The notes under the pieces are model-generated. The model did not search any database. It was not told where the DNA came from and saw nothing but the letters and a program-made list of their open reading frames with translations. The position numbers and the translations under genes were made by a program. From Lactifluus volemus (taxonomy: Eukaryota; Basidiomycota; Agaricomycetes; Russulales; Russulaceae), in NCBI GenBank assembly GCA_022376515.1, contig WTXI01000028.1:306386-370385 (forward strand): a stretch of DNA of 64,000 nucleotides. The letters are read 5' to 3'. Every line of letters begins with the position of its first letter. The stretch's first letter is position 1. Positions 12,186 through 24,807 of the stretch are shown in pieces.

Positions 12186-12741
12186 GGGAAGATTGAGGGA
12201 GGACCTCTAATTACCTAGTATTGAGCGTATAGTACGGGTCTTGAGGTAAAGCAAGAACTGCTGTGCGGCTCTACACTGAGCCCGAGGCGTAACGATAGGA
12301 GCGTGGCATACAACGTGGTTGCGAGGCCAGCTGCACAGCTGGCCTTACAACGGCCGACTTTGACTTGAATCCCACCCTGATCCCCTCGCAGCGCCTCTGT
12401 GCGCGTCGTTGTGAATCAGTATGAATGCGGGCTACTTGTGACCACAAGGTGCTTAGCTGGTCCAAGTCCGTCTCCTAATCTTTTTTTTGCTTTTTATGGG
12501 TCTCACTTTGTTCGCGTTCACTGGCACGGTCAATGGAGTGATCCTATAATGCAAAAGCAGAAACCTTCTGTCCCGATATTAAAGACATGCCCAATCAGCT
12601 TGGGACTGATTATACGACGCGTCGACGCATCCACGAGGCAAACAGGTCGGCTGTATCCGCATGCAGTGTGGTTGGAAACACAGCCTGTCTATCAACAATT
12701 TTACTACTTTGCATACTCCCCAATTGTCACTGCACTCATCG
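12186..12741. other. upstream region of F-box copy D
   Basis: No gene is recognised. The last 200 bp are similar to the region before copy B (for example CTATCAACAA followed by the TTGTCACTGCACTC block), so promoter and 5' UTR were duplicated with the gene. Confidence 0.45.
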
Positions 12742-14395
12742 ATGAACCCTCACAAGTACGCCAAAGGACATCTCACTGGCCCTATTTCAAAGTGCCTGAC
12801 TATATACCCTAATAGGCGCACTCGAAAGTCCATCAGCGGTGTATTGTCAAACTCCCAATCAAGGAGCGTTGATATCCCCCATCACTCACCCTCCAGCACA
12901 TCTCCTTCCAAAATTCACAAGATAAAAAAGGGCAATTCCAAGAAGAGATCAATTGCGACTCGAGGACGGGGTACGTGTTATTGGCTATGCTCACAATGAT
13001 GTCTTATTGTACGGTGCAGGTCCACCTGTTACAATCTGTTCCCTTCCAGACGACGTCCTCCTAGACATCTTCGAATTCTGCTTACCTGATACTGTGGACC
13101 GAGCGAGGGCATGGCCCAAGCTAGTGCATGTATGCCAAAGTTGGAGATACCTCGTGTTTGCATCTCCACTTCGTCTCAATCTGCGCCTTCTCTGCACAAA
13201 CAGGACTCCTGCGAGGAAGACGATGGATGTCTGGCCCCCCTTGCCTATCGAAATACAGTACTTCTCTGTTGATCTCCGAGTTGATGATAACGTGATTGCT
13301 GCACTTGAACACCCTAACCGTGTACACAGCATTTTTCTTGGTGGAATAAGTATACCACTGGAGCGTTTGGTCGCGGTGATGCAGGAGCCATTTCCGGCAA
13401 TGGAGGCTCTTACTCTTCAGGTAGAAGGGCCTGGCAGGACTGTTCCGGCACTTCCCAAGACCTTCTTACGTGGATCCGCCCCACATCTACGGTCACTCAC
13501 TTTGGATGGCATCGCATTTCCGGCATTACCTCGACTTCTTTTGTCTTCCGATTACCTTGTCGATCTCACGCTTGACCGGATACCGCAAAATGGTTACATT
13601 TCACCCGAGACGATGGCCCGATCTCTCTCCGCCTTGACCAGGCTCGTGAATCTTTCCATCAAATTCATATCCTCGACTTCTCGTCCTCATCTAACAAACC
13701 GACGTCCACCCCCGCTGTCACGTGCTGTCCTCCCCGCTCTCACCAATTTTAACTTCTGTGGTGTCAGCGAGTACTTGGAGGATCTCATGGCCCAAATCAA
13801 TGCCCCTCTGCTCCGCGCTGCGCGAATAACATTCTTCAATCAACTGGTCTTTGACATCCGACAACTCCCTCGGCTCATCGGTCATGCACCAACTCTTATG
13901 ACATACGACACAGCCGAAATACACTTTTATACCGACTGCATCGTGGTGGTTTTTTCATCAATGACCTTCAATGATTTCCTTACATTCCAAATCTCATGCA
14001 GAGGCGTAGATTGGCAAATCTCGTCTATGGCACAACTATGCAACCAGCTTTCTGGGTCTTTCATCATATCCAGTATTGAAACTCTCTACATCCAAGAAAT
14101 TCAAGGCATGACTTTGGAGGATGTAATGGACGGGACACCATGGCTGGAACTCTTCCACCCATTCACTGCTGTCCGGACCCTCTACATATCTCACCCGATG
14201 CAGTCACATGTCGCGTCAGCGCTGCGAGGGCTCAGTGGAGAATTGGCCATGCAGGTGTTACCTGCATTGGAGACGCTTCGCGTACCAGGGTATCAGGGAT
14301 CTGGATCAGAGCGGCACGACATGTGGCCATTCATAATCGCACGTCAGCGTTCTAATCACCCTGTTGTTGTCCAAACAAAAGGGATGTCGTCCTAG
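12742..14395 (+). CDS. F-box/LRR protein, copy D (three exons)
   Basis: Predicted F-box protein of about 514 aa, paralogous to copy B. Exons: 12742-12755, 12816-12970 and 13020-14395. Intron 1 is 60 nt with donor GTACGC, a CTGAC branch site and an unusual TAATAG acceptor; intron 2 is 49 nt as in the other copies. The F-box motif is LPDDVLLDIFEFCLP, followed by CQSWRYLVF. The LRR-like part includes LRSLTLDGIAFPALPRLLLS. Compared with copy B the protein differs throughout the LRR region and at the C-terminus, as expected for an adaptor whose recognition surface is diverging; that is inference. It converges on the intact TCD gene with about 280 bp between the stop codons. The frame is open. Confidence 0.8.
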
Positions 14396-14671
14396 TTACA
14401 CCTCGTTGATTCGTGCTACTCCTATCGTCCCGCTATGCTTTCCCTGTATATCTAACACATCTTCATGTGCATGCCATTATATAAGAGTAGACTTTATAAA
14501 GTTTCAGTCAACGAGAAATAATGAATTAAGAGATATGTAGCCGCATGGACACCGCACGAGCAGCACAGATTTGATTGAGCTGAAGGACAACCCGTACTAT
14601 GAAGGCTGCCCTACGTTTACCCTAAGTTGAAGACACCGGTGTTAAAATCGTAGACATCTAAAATCGTGACA

Positions 14672-16431
14672 TCACTGCAGTGTCCACTCGCGAAGCCGCC
14701 GTGCCTGCGCAATACGAAACTGTGCCACACGAGCAGCCTCAACGCCCCACACCTCCTCTGAGCTCCAGATGACGACCCCATTCTTGAACCGAGCGGGATC
14801 AATCGGCTCTCCAAGCGCGTCGACGTAGCCCTGCGCTTCGTAGAAACCCAGAGGATCTTCGTACACGGCATCTGCATCAGGCATGGCAAAGACGCGCGAC
14901 ATCGCACGCGATACCTCCTTCATCTCTCCCACGACGCAATTCTCGAGGCTGAGAGGTGCACGGGGGTCCCAGCGTACCAACGCGGGTCGCACGCACGCAG
15001 AGTGCGGTGGCACAATCGATCGCCCAAGCGCAAAATCGTCATAGAGCAACGCGATGTCCGCCGTCGTCAGCGGGAGCGAACTGTATTATGGGACTCGGTT
15101 AACGCGCACTTCGAATGGAGGAGAAAGGCTTGTGTACTTGATTTGTTTACCTGCGATGCGCGACTCTCGGTGCAAGAGGTCCTTCCACATCCGTTCGTAG
15201 AGCTTCTTGCGATGGCGCACGGGCAAGGGTCGTTCGATCGGTCGCCCCGCGAGCTCACATAACACATAAGTCGCGATATGTAGACCGAATATGGCCGGGA
15301 GCGGACCTAGCACGGGCAAGATGCGTACGCGAAAGTCACGCAGGGGCGCCAGTTCGTCTACGGAGCCCTTGGCGAGCTCAGAGCTGGCCAGCGGTAGTAA
15401 CGTCACATCGTCGCTGGGCACCTCGGATGAGTATACCACCGGGAGTGAGTATTCGCGCGTGGAGGGGGCGGGTGAAGGTGCAGATGATGGGTCATCGTCG
15501 GCGTCAGCATCCGCAGAAGAGGAAAGGTCTGATGATGGCGGCGTTGGTGGGGATGACCGCTCGGAGCGGGAGAGGACGGCGCGAAGACGTTGGCGCACGG
15601 CGCGCGCGAGCGGGTCGTAGTGCGTCGCGGATAAATCAGCGATTTGTATGCGGGTCGGGTCCGACTTTGTGCCAGCACCCATGGAGGAAAACACCTTGAT
15701 GTTGTTTTGTACGCAATACGCGAGCAGTTCAACTTTAGTACCAATATTGTCGATCGCATCTATGGCCAGCAGCAGGAATTGGGAAATTTTTTTTTTGCAA
15801 AGTTAAACCTGCACGTACCGACGACCCAATCTGCACCCTGAAGGAGCTCCGCACCATCCGCGCCACCCCTCCACAACTCTACGCGTGGATCTACCTGCAC
15901 AAACGGTGCGATAGCATGTAGAGCGCGTGCGACGCACTGTACTTTCGGTGTGCCGACGTCAGCAAGGGCGGCTGTAGCGTGACGATTGAGGGAGGAAAGG
16001 GTGACATAGTCAAAGTCGATGAGACGCAGATGGGCGACGCCGGAGCGGGCCAGCATGACCGCTGCCCAACTGCCAACGCCGCCGCAGCCGACGATCACGA
16101 CGGTGGCTCTGCGCACGCGAGAGACGCCTTGCTCGCCGAGGAAGGCATAGTTTCGGGCGAGTTGCTCGCGCACGAGCTCTTCTGAGTATTCTGAACCGGA
16201 CGCAAATTGGAGTAGGGAGGATGGGGAGGGGTGTGTGCGAGCAGGGATTGTACCCGAGGCTACCGCGCGGTTGATTTCGTTGGCAAGGTCGGCGCGACGC
16301 TTAGCTTTAGAGCGAGAATTATGAATGGAGAGAATAGAATAAGTTGCGAACGCAGCAGTCGCGGCTGTGAGTAAAAGTTGTGTCCTATGCGAGCTCAAAT
16401 TGAGGCCGAGGTCGTTGAACAGAGGCATCAT
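14672..16431 (-). CDS. tRNA threonylcarbamoyladenosine dehydratase (TCD family), intact copy D
   Basis: Three exons (16431-15819, 15759-15138, 15080-14672) join in frame to about 547 aa. The family uses ATP to cyclise t6A37 in tRNA to ct6A; the yeast Tcd1 and Tcd2 proteins are mitochondrial outer-membrane associated. A hydrophobic segment (LLLTAATAAFATYSIL, residues 19-34) fits an N-terminal membrane anchor. The ThiF/E1-like core shows the nucleotide-binding loop GCGGVGS (115-121) and LIDFDYVTLSSLNRHATA. Then come DAIDNI and SSMGAGTKSDPTRI, a serine/aspartate-rich loop, and a C-terminal part with HRKKLYERMWKDLL and LENCVVGE. The second donor must be GTACAC after AAATCAA; the nearer GTAAAC would shift the frame. 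It is the only one of four TCD copies here that can encode a full protein. Confidence 0.87.
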
Positions 16432-16503
16432 CCGTCGGGCACGTGTTAAACACGGGCTCAGCTTTACATTCAGTTTTACGACTTGGCTATGATATATGAT
16501 ACT

Positions 16504-17789
16504 TTACGCTCCTACTCTCGATTCCACGACTAGTTTTAGGCGCTTCAGTGCATCCTCATCATCTTTCATCTCCGCCTTTCCAAGGCCAACGGTAATGGGA
16601 CGGTAGTCAAAGTCGACGTATCTCCCCAAACTACCATCTTCAATGCCATTCGAATCATTCCGCTCTGATACAATCAGATTTTTGAGAACCTTCAGCTCTG
16701 GTCTGAGGCGGTCCCAAACCTGAGCCCATCGTCTGTAAGGCGCGGGATTTTCTTTGGATCTTAAAGTTGCCGCGGCCGACGTCGCCATCGGGCAAAGGAA
16801 CAACTTCAACTCGACCAGAGTCTCACCATGGCGGGCAATGAAATTTTCCACTTCGCGTATGTCGCTAAAGTAGTGCCTCTGGATCGAGAGATGGGCCAAA
16901 CGGGGCAAATGGAGCTCTGTAAGCGGGGCGATCATGGTTGGGGGTCGCAGGGACTCGTGGTGTAGCTGTAGAGAGACTAACGAAGACGAGAAGGCTTCGG
17001 TAGGATAAATGGGAAATGCTGATACGTCCGATGGGGGGGAGGACATTCCAAACGCTGGGCAATTGATGGTCGTGTTAATAGTTAGTTGAGTCAGTGTGCC
17101 AAGGAGTCGTATGACGGTTGGCTCTCCAAAGGATGGATGGGGAAGAGGCAAAAAATGATCTATAGTCAATGATTTTAAAGGGGAAGAAAAGCGTAGGTAA
17201 TTTTCGCCCAGAGCTTTGAAGATGAGAAATTGAAGAATGACCTCGGGAGGGTACGTGGGAGGAGAGTAATCACCGAAAGGGCCATCATTTGCCCTGAATT
17301 TCAAGACCAAATCCTTCAGGGAAGGAAGTTGCGAAATGATGGCGAGCGCTTTCACGAAAGATATCCCATCGAATCCTTGTACGTTACACTGTCGTACGGG
17401 TGCGCCTGCACCGATCGCAAGGATTAATAAGTACGTTCTCGAAGAAAAACTATCCCTAGATCATACGTACTAGGGTCTGCTTCCTCATATTGATAGACAA
17501 CTTGGTGAATATGTCGTGCCAAATTGTCGCAATCGGTGATATGATGAAAGCGGTTTAGGCTCTTATCACTGTTGATCAAGGAGATGGATTGAAATGCCAA
17601 AGGAGTAGCAAGTATGTAGAACAGAGAATTGGAAGCACGAAGCTGCAGAAGAGTGGACTGGGAGGAAACTTGGCCTAGAACTGCCTCGAGCAACTCTACC
17701 GGTAGAGATCTCATGGTAGTAGAAGAGAGAGATGTTGCAACTTGAAAGTCCGTCATCCCAAGTTCCTTTCTGGGACGGTCGGAGATCAA
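16504..17789 (-). CDS. F-box protein, unrelated to the tandem family
   Basis: Two exons (17789-17471 and 17405-16504) join in frame to about 406 aa across a 65-nt intron with donor GTACGT and acceptor GTGCAG. An F-box-like N-terminus (LPVELLEAVLGQVSSQSTLLQLRASNSLFYIL) follows a short leader. The rest contains LRR-like strands (LKSLTIDHFLPLPHPSF, LTQLTINTTINCP, LVSLQLHHESL, LAHLSIQRHYF). It would act as an SCF substrate adaptor; the target is unknown. A second methionine at MTDFQVATS could also be the start. It lies only 72 bp upstream of, and in tandem with, the TCD gene on the same strand. It is not part of the duplicated unit. Confidence 0.75.
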
Positions 17790-19071
17790 AGTTACACTTA
17801 TCGGATGTTACTGATGGTCGATTTTTCAGTCACCACACTACAAAAATGAGCTTTTCTTTCTGAGTTTGACTCGGAGGGCAACGGATGGCCCCACTTTTCT
17901 CATCATGACCCAGGCTCCCTGAGAATACGGCTGACTAGCCCTGGTCTATTTATAGATACCTTATCTCGTGACATTTTTAACGTTTTGACGTCATCGTACG
18001 CCACAACCACTTGAGGGAGTCCACAAACGCGAGTGCGGCTTCTTTCAATTGTCAGCCCGGCTCTGTTATTCATATAGTTTTCATATTCTCAGCTTCGTCA
18101 TACTCTGACTGCTTCTTTGGCCTCTACCAAATCATCAATGCGTTTGGTAAGTTAATGAACGTAGATAGAGAACTTGATGGCACTCCAAGAAACTACAGTG
18201 GAAACAGATGCAGTGGCCCTGTCTGGAAATTGGACGTTCGGCGTCGGGTATGACGACGGTATCTCACCAGGCCCGAGTCATATACTGATACATCCCCGTC
18301 TGTGCTGAGACTGAGACCAACGAAGACAATGCGACATTCGAATGGCGCATACTAGAGCCCTGCAGTAGAGTCCAAGGAGGCCGTTACTCGATCTCTCTCA
18401 ACAAAGGTAATTCTTCCGTGATCACCCTGTTAGAAGCCGTTTCCGGTTCGGTCCAAACTGACAACGAACTTGAATGTCCGATTGCCAAAACCATCGTCAT
18501 CGGTATTGAGGCACTTAGTCCTTACATATGCACTTGACCACTGGCAGACACAGTAGGCGATGTGGCTCTTGGCCTACCTCAATATCAGGTCAAGAACAAG
18601 GGCTGTGGGGTATCGAAGTGTCCAATGCGTGCCGTCCAGGCATGTCTGATGCCATTTGGATTCCTAAAAAGGACATTCGTGAGAAAAGGTAAGGTAAGCG
18701 TGGTCCTGGATACGTGGGAAGAAATTGGAAGCGGCGGATAACCCTTCTTGCTACGGTGAAGAAAGGGAGAAATGGATCGCCATGAGTAGCCTCATAGTGA
18801 TACACATCACCCTTCGTACCCCAGCCTTTTTCGAAGACGAGGTTGGTTAACATTCGCCTCGCAACCATTGTGAGATCATGATGTCATCATCATGCTCGAT
18901 TTAGTGGTCTCGGCTGGGTTACAGCTCGCAACAGGTTAGATACAAAAGATACTGCCTTTGCCACAAGGATTGAGTCTTGGTCTTGCTTACTGTATATATG
19001 GTGTTTCGTTTGATCTGTGGAACAAGTGGCAACAGTAGTTCCAAATTATTATTTTTTGAATTGGAGTTTAT
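17790..19071. other. no confident gene (1.3 kb)
   Basis: The segment at about 18190-18300 reads ETDAVALSGNWTFGVGYDDG in one frame, like a secreted-protein exon, but stops follow and no splice chain could be built. A - strand ORF at 18590-18868 is unrecognised. This may be gene debris. Confidence 0.4.
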
Positions 19072-19084
19072 TGTCCCTGCATAA

Positions 19085-19351
19085 GTGCAACAAGATGTGG
19101 CCTGGTTGAGAGTGGCCTGGTTGAGATCCAAACGTGGCCTGGTTGAGATCCAAACTCCCAGCCACATCATCTTCGAGTGCCCCCGCTTCGAGATCACGCG
19201 AGACCGCGAGCTCCGCCGAGCCACGCTGACACTCTCCCCTAACATCATCTTTGGCACAGTGATAGGGGGAGAGGCCCTGACACGTTTTATTGAAGAAACT
19301 CAAGCTTGCGTACGCCCGAGGAGACGAGCCGTCCCGGAGGATCATGGTTAA
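19085..19351 (+). pseudogene. 3' end of a non-LTR retrotransposon ORF2 (remnant)
   Basis: The translation contains ETPSHIIFECPRF-like spacing (TPSHIIFECPRFEITRDRELRR) and ends RFIEETQACVRPRR. This is the usual C-terminal H...C motif and tail after the RNase H domain of fungal LINE ORF2 proteins. Only the last 70 or so residues are present. It is preceded by three short tandem copies of GTGGCCTGGTTGAGA (about 19095-19155) and lies immediately outside the hAT element that starts at 19380. The family assignment rests on a short motif. Confidence 0.6.
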
Positions 19352-19798
19352 AATTCGTGGGCGCGGGCCCACTTCCCTCTAGTGATGGACGTGGGTAACC
19401 CTGGGCTATCTTCAGAGGTACCCATACCCTAACCCCAGAAAAACCCGTACCCCAGGCACGGGTACGGGATTCCCGCAGGATTATCTGAGGGTATCGGAAA
19501 AACCCATACCCAGTGGGTAAGGGTATGGGTTAGATACTCACTGAACAATTTAAAAAGATCTCAGACATTTTCTCAAACAACTTTATATGCTCAGATAATT
19601 ACTATACTATCTAAGCAGAGTCCATAAATGCCAGTGTATATGACAAGGTGATAGTGTCCACTGCCCACAAGTGGCACAAGAATCTGACAAGATGACAAAC
19701 TGAATCAGAGCCGGCAATGCAACTTAAGCCTGCATGGGCAGTCGGGTCGGGGCGCACGCAGTGAGCCAGCGGAACGGGCGTAGGCGAGGTGGTGCACG

Positions 19799-20114
19799 GC
19801 CGTGGATCAGATGGGCGTAGGTGAAGGCAAGCGAGGTGGGCCGGATAAATGGCCGTGGACGGGGCAGGCGGAGCCGCATGGACAGTCGGATCGGATGGGC
19901 ACAGGCAGCGTGCAGGTCGAAGAGGTGTGGGTGATGACTGGCACGGGCAGGCCATGGCCGCGGATCGGATGGGCGTAGGTGAAGGCGAGCGAGATGGGCC
20001 GGATAAATGGCCGTGGGCGGGGTAGGCGGAGCTGTGTGGACAGTCGGATTGGATGGGCACAGGCAGTGTGCCGGTCGACGAGGCGTGGGTGAGAACCGGC
20101 ACGGGCAGGTCAGG
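19799..20114. repeat. 158-bp tandem duplication inside the hAT element
   Basis: Two units begin at 19799 and 19957. Each runs from GGATGGGCGTAGGTGAAGG-like sequence through GGGCCGGATAAATGGCCGTG to GGCACGGGCAGG, with scattered differences. It lies between the transposase C-terminus and the hAT left end. Confidence 0.7.
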
Positions 20115-22402
20115 ATGGGCATGGACAGGGACGAGGAAGGACGAGGGGGAGGTGTTGGCAAGTCATATGATGAGAAAGTAGATAGAAAACACACCTAAGT
20201 CTTGGATGAGGAAGACAGATGGCATCAAGGGGTCAGGGTATAAGACATCGGCAAGTCCGGGGGAGTGAAATTGAAGGCAAATTTGTGGCGCGAGAAGAAT
20301 GACGTAGGGAATGGGGTATACAAGTATTGCCAGTACGACGTGGACAATATTACTACACAGGGGAGACCAGGAGATGCGGGAGGGAATGATGAGAAGCGCG
20401 GGTTGGGGCAGGCGATGACAAGCGTGGGTTGGGGCAGGCGATGACGAGAAGCATGGTATGAGGTGACGGTGCTTAGGAAGAGAACAACTAAGCTCACCTT
20501 AGCATCATGGGGTATGACATCCCAACTGGCATCCAACCCTATGGTTTCCTTGTCATCTGGCAAGGACGCCGCATCTGACAAGTCCGTAGATTGAAGAAAA
20601 CCTGCCTTGCTCCATGCGTTGAGACAAAGGAGGGCGCGTGTTGACTGAGCTGAAAGCCGGTTACGGATGTGAGAAATGAGTAGGCGTCCTTGGCTGAAAA
20701 CGCATTCCACTGCAACGGACGAGGCTATAAGGTTTTGTCAGCCAGGACACGATAGAGAGTAATGGTGTGAGACAGCTCACCTGGAATAGTCAGATAATCC
20801 CGGGCCATCCGCCATAGACGAGGATAAGTGCCTTTATTCTCGACCCACCAGCTCAATGGGTCTGTAACGTCCTTGATGCAGCCAGTCGAGAGGTAGCGGT
20901 CGAGTTCGTCCATGAATTCATCTTTGTCCAGGCTCGAGTCTGAGTCTGTCAATTCAGTCGCCAGGGGTTCACTATCAGACGAGTTTGGTGCCTAGCGAGA
21001 TAAGATAATGAGCACACGAATGGGAGAACAAAATGGACTTACAGTCGTCTTGGGAGCGCACGCAGAACGAGGGGCTTTGTGAATGACGTAGTCAGCATAC
21101 GAGGACTTGTACTGCTCTCTGACAATATGTTTTGCGATGTCTATCCATTCTTGTTCCCAACCGAGTTTCACGAAGTACCTCAGTTTGTACTTGGGATGGA
21201 GGACTAGTAAAGTGTATTAATATCTACAGCGTCGCGGATGTGAATGAAATAGATGACGAACCCATAGCAATGCGATAGACCTCAGATTCATCAGTCAGCG
21301 AATAGTATTTGTTGAGTAGCCCCTTGCCCATCACCAGCGCAGCTCGAAGTGCTGGAGAGTTGTCTTTCTTTTTCGAGGCCTTGGTGAGTTCGTCGTGCAT
21401 CTTGTCAATGGCCGGAATGACAGATGCGAGGCATGGGGTATCTGTTGAAAACTGTAATGTAACCGTCTTAAGAATCTACCACACAATATATTGTGAGTCG
21501 AAGGATGTTAAAGATGTCAACGCGCGTACCTTGAGAACATCCCGAAGTTGCTTGACGAGCTCCCACTCCGACTCCGTAATCATGCAGTATCTGAGTTTCA
21601 GAGAGCGACTGTCTGTCATCTGATTTATGGGATCCTGATAGGATTTCGCAAACTTCAGCATGTCATAGGTCGAATTCCAGTGCGTTGCGACATCGTGAGG
21701 CATGATACGGTCAGCCAGAGCCTTCTTTGGGTCGTCAGCGTCCGTCGCAAGCTGTTTGATGGTCTTTCTCCACTCGGGCAAAAGGATAGTGGGCGAGTTT
21801 TTGACAGCGTTGGCAAAATTTCGGAGCTGGTATGCCGAAAAGGGGTGAGTGAGCGTGTTTGAGTTTGTGAGTAGGCTTACCTTATACAAGGCGTGGCGAA
21901 GTGGCTCAGTCACTTTCGCCATGTCTTTTACTTTCTCCCTCGTCGCCTGCTCCACCTCTGCCAAGTTCATACCCTTTTCGTCGTTGTCATCTAGCTCATC
22001 TTCCTCTCCTTGGTCTACTTCTGAAAGCTCTTCTACTGTGCCTGTGCCGTCTTCATCGTCATCATCTGAGTCCTTTGTTGATTGGACCTCTTCTTCGGCT
22101 CTGATCTCGTCCTCACTGGCCTCCTCATCGCGCCCTTTTGAAACATCAAACTGGCGCAAAATAGCCCTGGCTGCCAAGTTTACGATGTGTGCAAGGCATC
22201 GGGTACGGTTCGTAGTGCCAGGAAAGTGGTTGAGATCTTTTGCAAGATTATTGATCATCTGATCGTTGGCAGAGGCATTGTCACAGGTGATTCCCAGGAT
22301 CTAATAAGATAAGTTAGCAAATCTTCCAGTTGAAGAGACATTTTAATCAAGAACTTTGTCAGAGATCTCGTAGTCTTCGAGAATCTTCGCGAACGCCGCC
22401 GC

Positions 22403-23275
22403 TGTTACAGTTATGCGGGCCGCCCGGCCCATTTCTTACTGTTTTCCGTCCATTTTTCGACTTGTGTTATGACCTAGGACCCCTTTCCTGGCCAGCCCCC
22501 TCTGTTTGACTTCTAGGGGCTGTGCATCGCCGTTTTGGACGTGTATTTGACTCAGGGATCATGACTCAAGTCTTGAGTCAGCATTCTTGACTCAGATCTT
22601 GAGTCAGACGCACTGAGTCAGTTCTTGAGTCATCAGAACTGACTCAGGTCCTTAGTCAATGGACTTGACTCCGCTACTTTACTGTGACCTTTGTAGGATA
22701 GTTGGCTGGCCCTCTGTACGCATAAATAGGGCCCTCTGGACGAGCTAAAGCCCCAGCTTCAGCTTCGTCGAGAATCACAGTTGTTGCTTGACACTCAAAC
22801 TCCCTCTCTTTTTCTTGTGCATCCCCTCTTCGTACCTTTGATTAAGGTACCTTCGCGCCACAATCAGAACATCTGTTTGCTTGTTTACGCCTTGTAAACA
22901 AACTCACAGACGCTCTGAACCTTGTACGAAATCGAGGGTGAAGGATTGTCTGATCCCTTCCCTTCCATTTCGCACAAACCTTAGTTCAACCTCCCACGAG
23001 TGTCCTTGGAAGGCGAGCATCCCTTGCATTCCAAATACACTCGCGCCTGCATTGCGGTTGAACTTACAGATCGTCCTTCGTCCATCTGCCACCGTCTATC
23101 CTCTTTGGGAACGGTAACTCCGATCATTGCGTGCGCCGGTCCGTACTACCCGCCTCACGCGATACAGAACCAAGAGTTCGCACAGTCAAGTCTATCCTTC
23201 ACAGGAACTCGCCTGCGTGTCCTCTATTGATCAATTGAAGCTCACTCCGAGCCACGGTCCCTGTGAACCGTGACA
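22403..23275. mobile_element. solo LTR 1 in the hAT transposase gene
   Basis: The 873-bp segment begins TGTTACAG and ends CCGTGACA, an imperfect inverted pair with TG...CA ends. It is flanked by the 5-bp duplication GCCGC at 22398-22402 and 23276-23280. Removing it and one repeat restores the transposase reading frame around NLAA/FAKIL. A TATA-like ATAAATAG lies near 22722. Confidence 0.88.
22548..22646. promoter_or_regulatory. cluster of eight TGA(C/G)TCA sites in LTR 1
   Basis: Perfect TGACTCA or TGAGTCA heptamers lie at 22548, 22562, 22574, 22588, 22600, 22614, 22626 and 22640, spaced 12-14 bp. TGACTCA is the binding site of Gcn4/CPC1-type bZIP factors. The cluster is about 80 bp upstream of a TATA-like sequence, as an LTR enhancer would be. 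Binding is inferred, not shown. Confidence 0.75.
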
Positions 23276-24807
23276 GCCGCGAGATTGGCCCCGGTGTGTG
23301 ACACTGCCAACTCGACGACATCCAGGAGCAAACATACAGGCTGGCCCTTGTTTTCGAAATGGACGGTCACAGCCACAAATGACTTGTGGTTCGGGGATGT
23401 CCAGGCGTCCGTGGCGAAATTCAAGCGACCATCATATTCCTGCCAGTCAGGTAAGTTTAATTTGTGCTATTTTGGATCCAATGGTGAACTAACTCGTAAC
23501 AGTTTTATGATACGGTGTTTGACTCTCTGGAAGACTGTTTCAACATCACGCCTAACTGTCTGCGATGACGGGATTCGATAATGCGGACGCCCCGTTTTCA
23601 TGAGGCTGTGGAATGCAGGGTCGTCGACAATACTTGTGGGCCGCATGCTCTTGGCAACCCAACGGATGCACTCAACACTGCGATGGGGTTAGAGCGTCAA
23701 ATACATGAACGCGTTGACATACTGTGCTTCTTTGTATGTGTGCTGGCGTATCCTGTAAGCTATTTTCCCCTTCCCTTGCCGCTGAAAACTTGCAGTGATT
23801 GACCCATCCATCATTTTAGCTTTGGCAAGGCCTTGTTGAACGCTCGCGATATCCTTCACTTCATCGGCCTGTTCAACAAGGTCTGCGCCCCAGCACATCT
23901 TCGCGTGCTTTCGAAGATTACCAGTTGATCTTGCATCACTTGTGTCAAGAAACCGACGGACGTTGCGCGGTTTGGCCCCTTTGCCTTTGCAATGGGGGGC
24001 GCCGCATATGAATTCGTGGCAACGCTGGCCATTAACGACCTGCACGGATGGGAGCGGCTGGAAAAAGGCATAGATGGCTGAAGTCCAGTCTTTCGACAAT
24101 CGATCTGCGGGAAATTTGGTAAGTCAGAGATCACTTTGAATCATTCTGGGACTGACCTAGTTTGGCTTTGGCATATCCAGAGCTCTCAAGGATTTCGATA
24201 TCGCTATCGGAAAGTGTGCCAGTACCCATCTTACTCTTATGCTGATGGTCTCTGGATTTCTGCTGACGGTGTCTGGATCTAGGTATTTTGTCACGAGCTT
24301 CCTCTTCATCAGCAGACTCGAGGGTGTCATCGACTTTAGATGTGGTCCGCATCCGCGCTTTCTTTTTGTTCTTTTTGCGTCTCCAACTGGATTTCTCCCT
24401 GCGTGGCTCGGCACCAGTGGGATCCCCGTCGTCGTCAGAGGGCTCCGAGTCCGAGATCGACGGTGGCGTTTTTTTCGGAGGCGGACGAACAGCCTCATTC
24501 TCAACACCCGCTCAGACTGTCAAGGTGGGTTTGACAGTCTCTTTTAATCTTTTGACAGTTGCTTCTTTGTCTGCAGAGATATTATCTTCATTGGTGATAT
24601 ATGAGGTAAGCTTGCGTTTGCGGGGCTTGCAGGTGATGAGCGACGGGTCAACTTCGTCGCGGGGCATGGGGGGGAGGCACCAGGTTGAGGGGGAGTACGA
24701 ATGGGGGGATCCTTTTGGTGCGTTTTCTATCTAATATTTTTTTTTTCAGTCACCGAACACGGCGAACAGTTTATTGAAGTCCGCGACTCTGTCCGCCCGC
24801 TCCTTTC

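Larger units (their letters stand above)
20480..24667 (-). pseudogene. hAT transposase (first), disrupted
   Basis: Multi-exon transposase gene read right to left. The N-terminal exon (from about 24667) has a basic and acidic region with an in-frame TGA near 24512. A BED-like zinc-binding region follows (CHEFICGAPHCKGKG ... HAKMCW, 23689-24099). Next come the RNase H-like core (NFATDAWTSPNHKSFVAVTVH near 23400, and NRTRCLAHIVNLAAR near 22200) and the C-terminal dimerisation part (WWVENKGTYPRLWRMARDYL near 20850; VFSQGRLLISHIRNRLSAQS near 20690). A solo LTR splits the core between LAA and FAKIL. The exact 3' exon is uncertain. With a premature stop and an insertion it cannot make transposase. 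Confidence 0.8.

Noticed and set aside
15138..15151. GTAAAC donor for the second TCD intron
   Set aside because: It puts the last exon out of frame; the GTACAC donor 14 bp downstream restores the frame and is conserved in copy C.
21849..22262. Serine-rich + strand ORF
   Set aside because: Antisense shadow of the acidic segment of the hAT transposase on the - strand.
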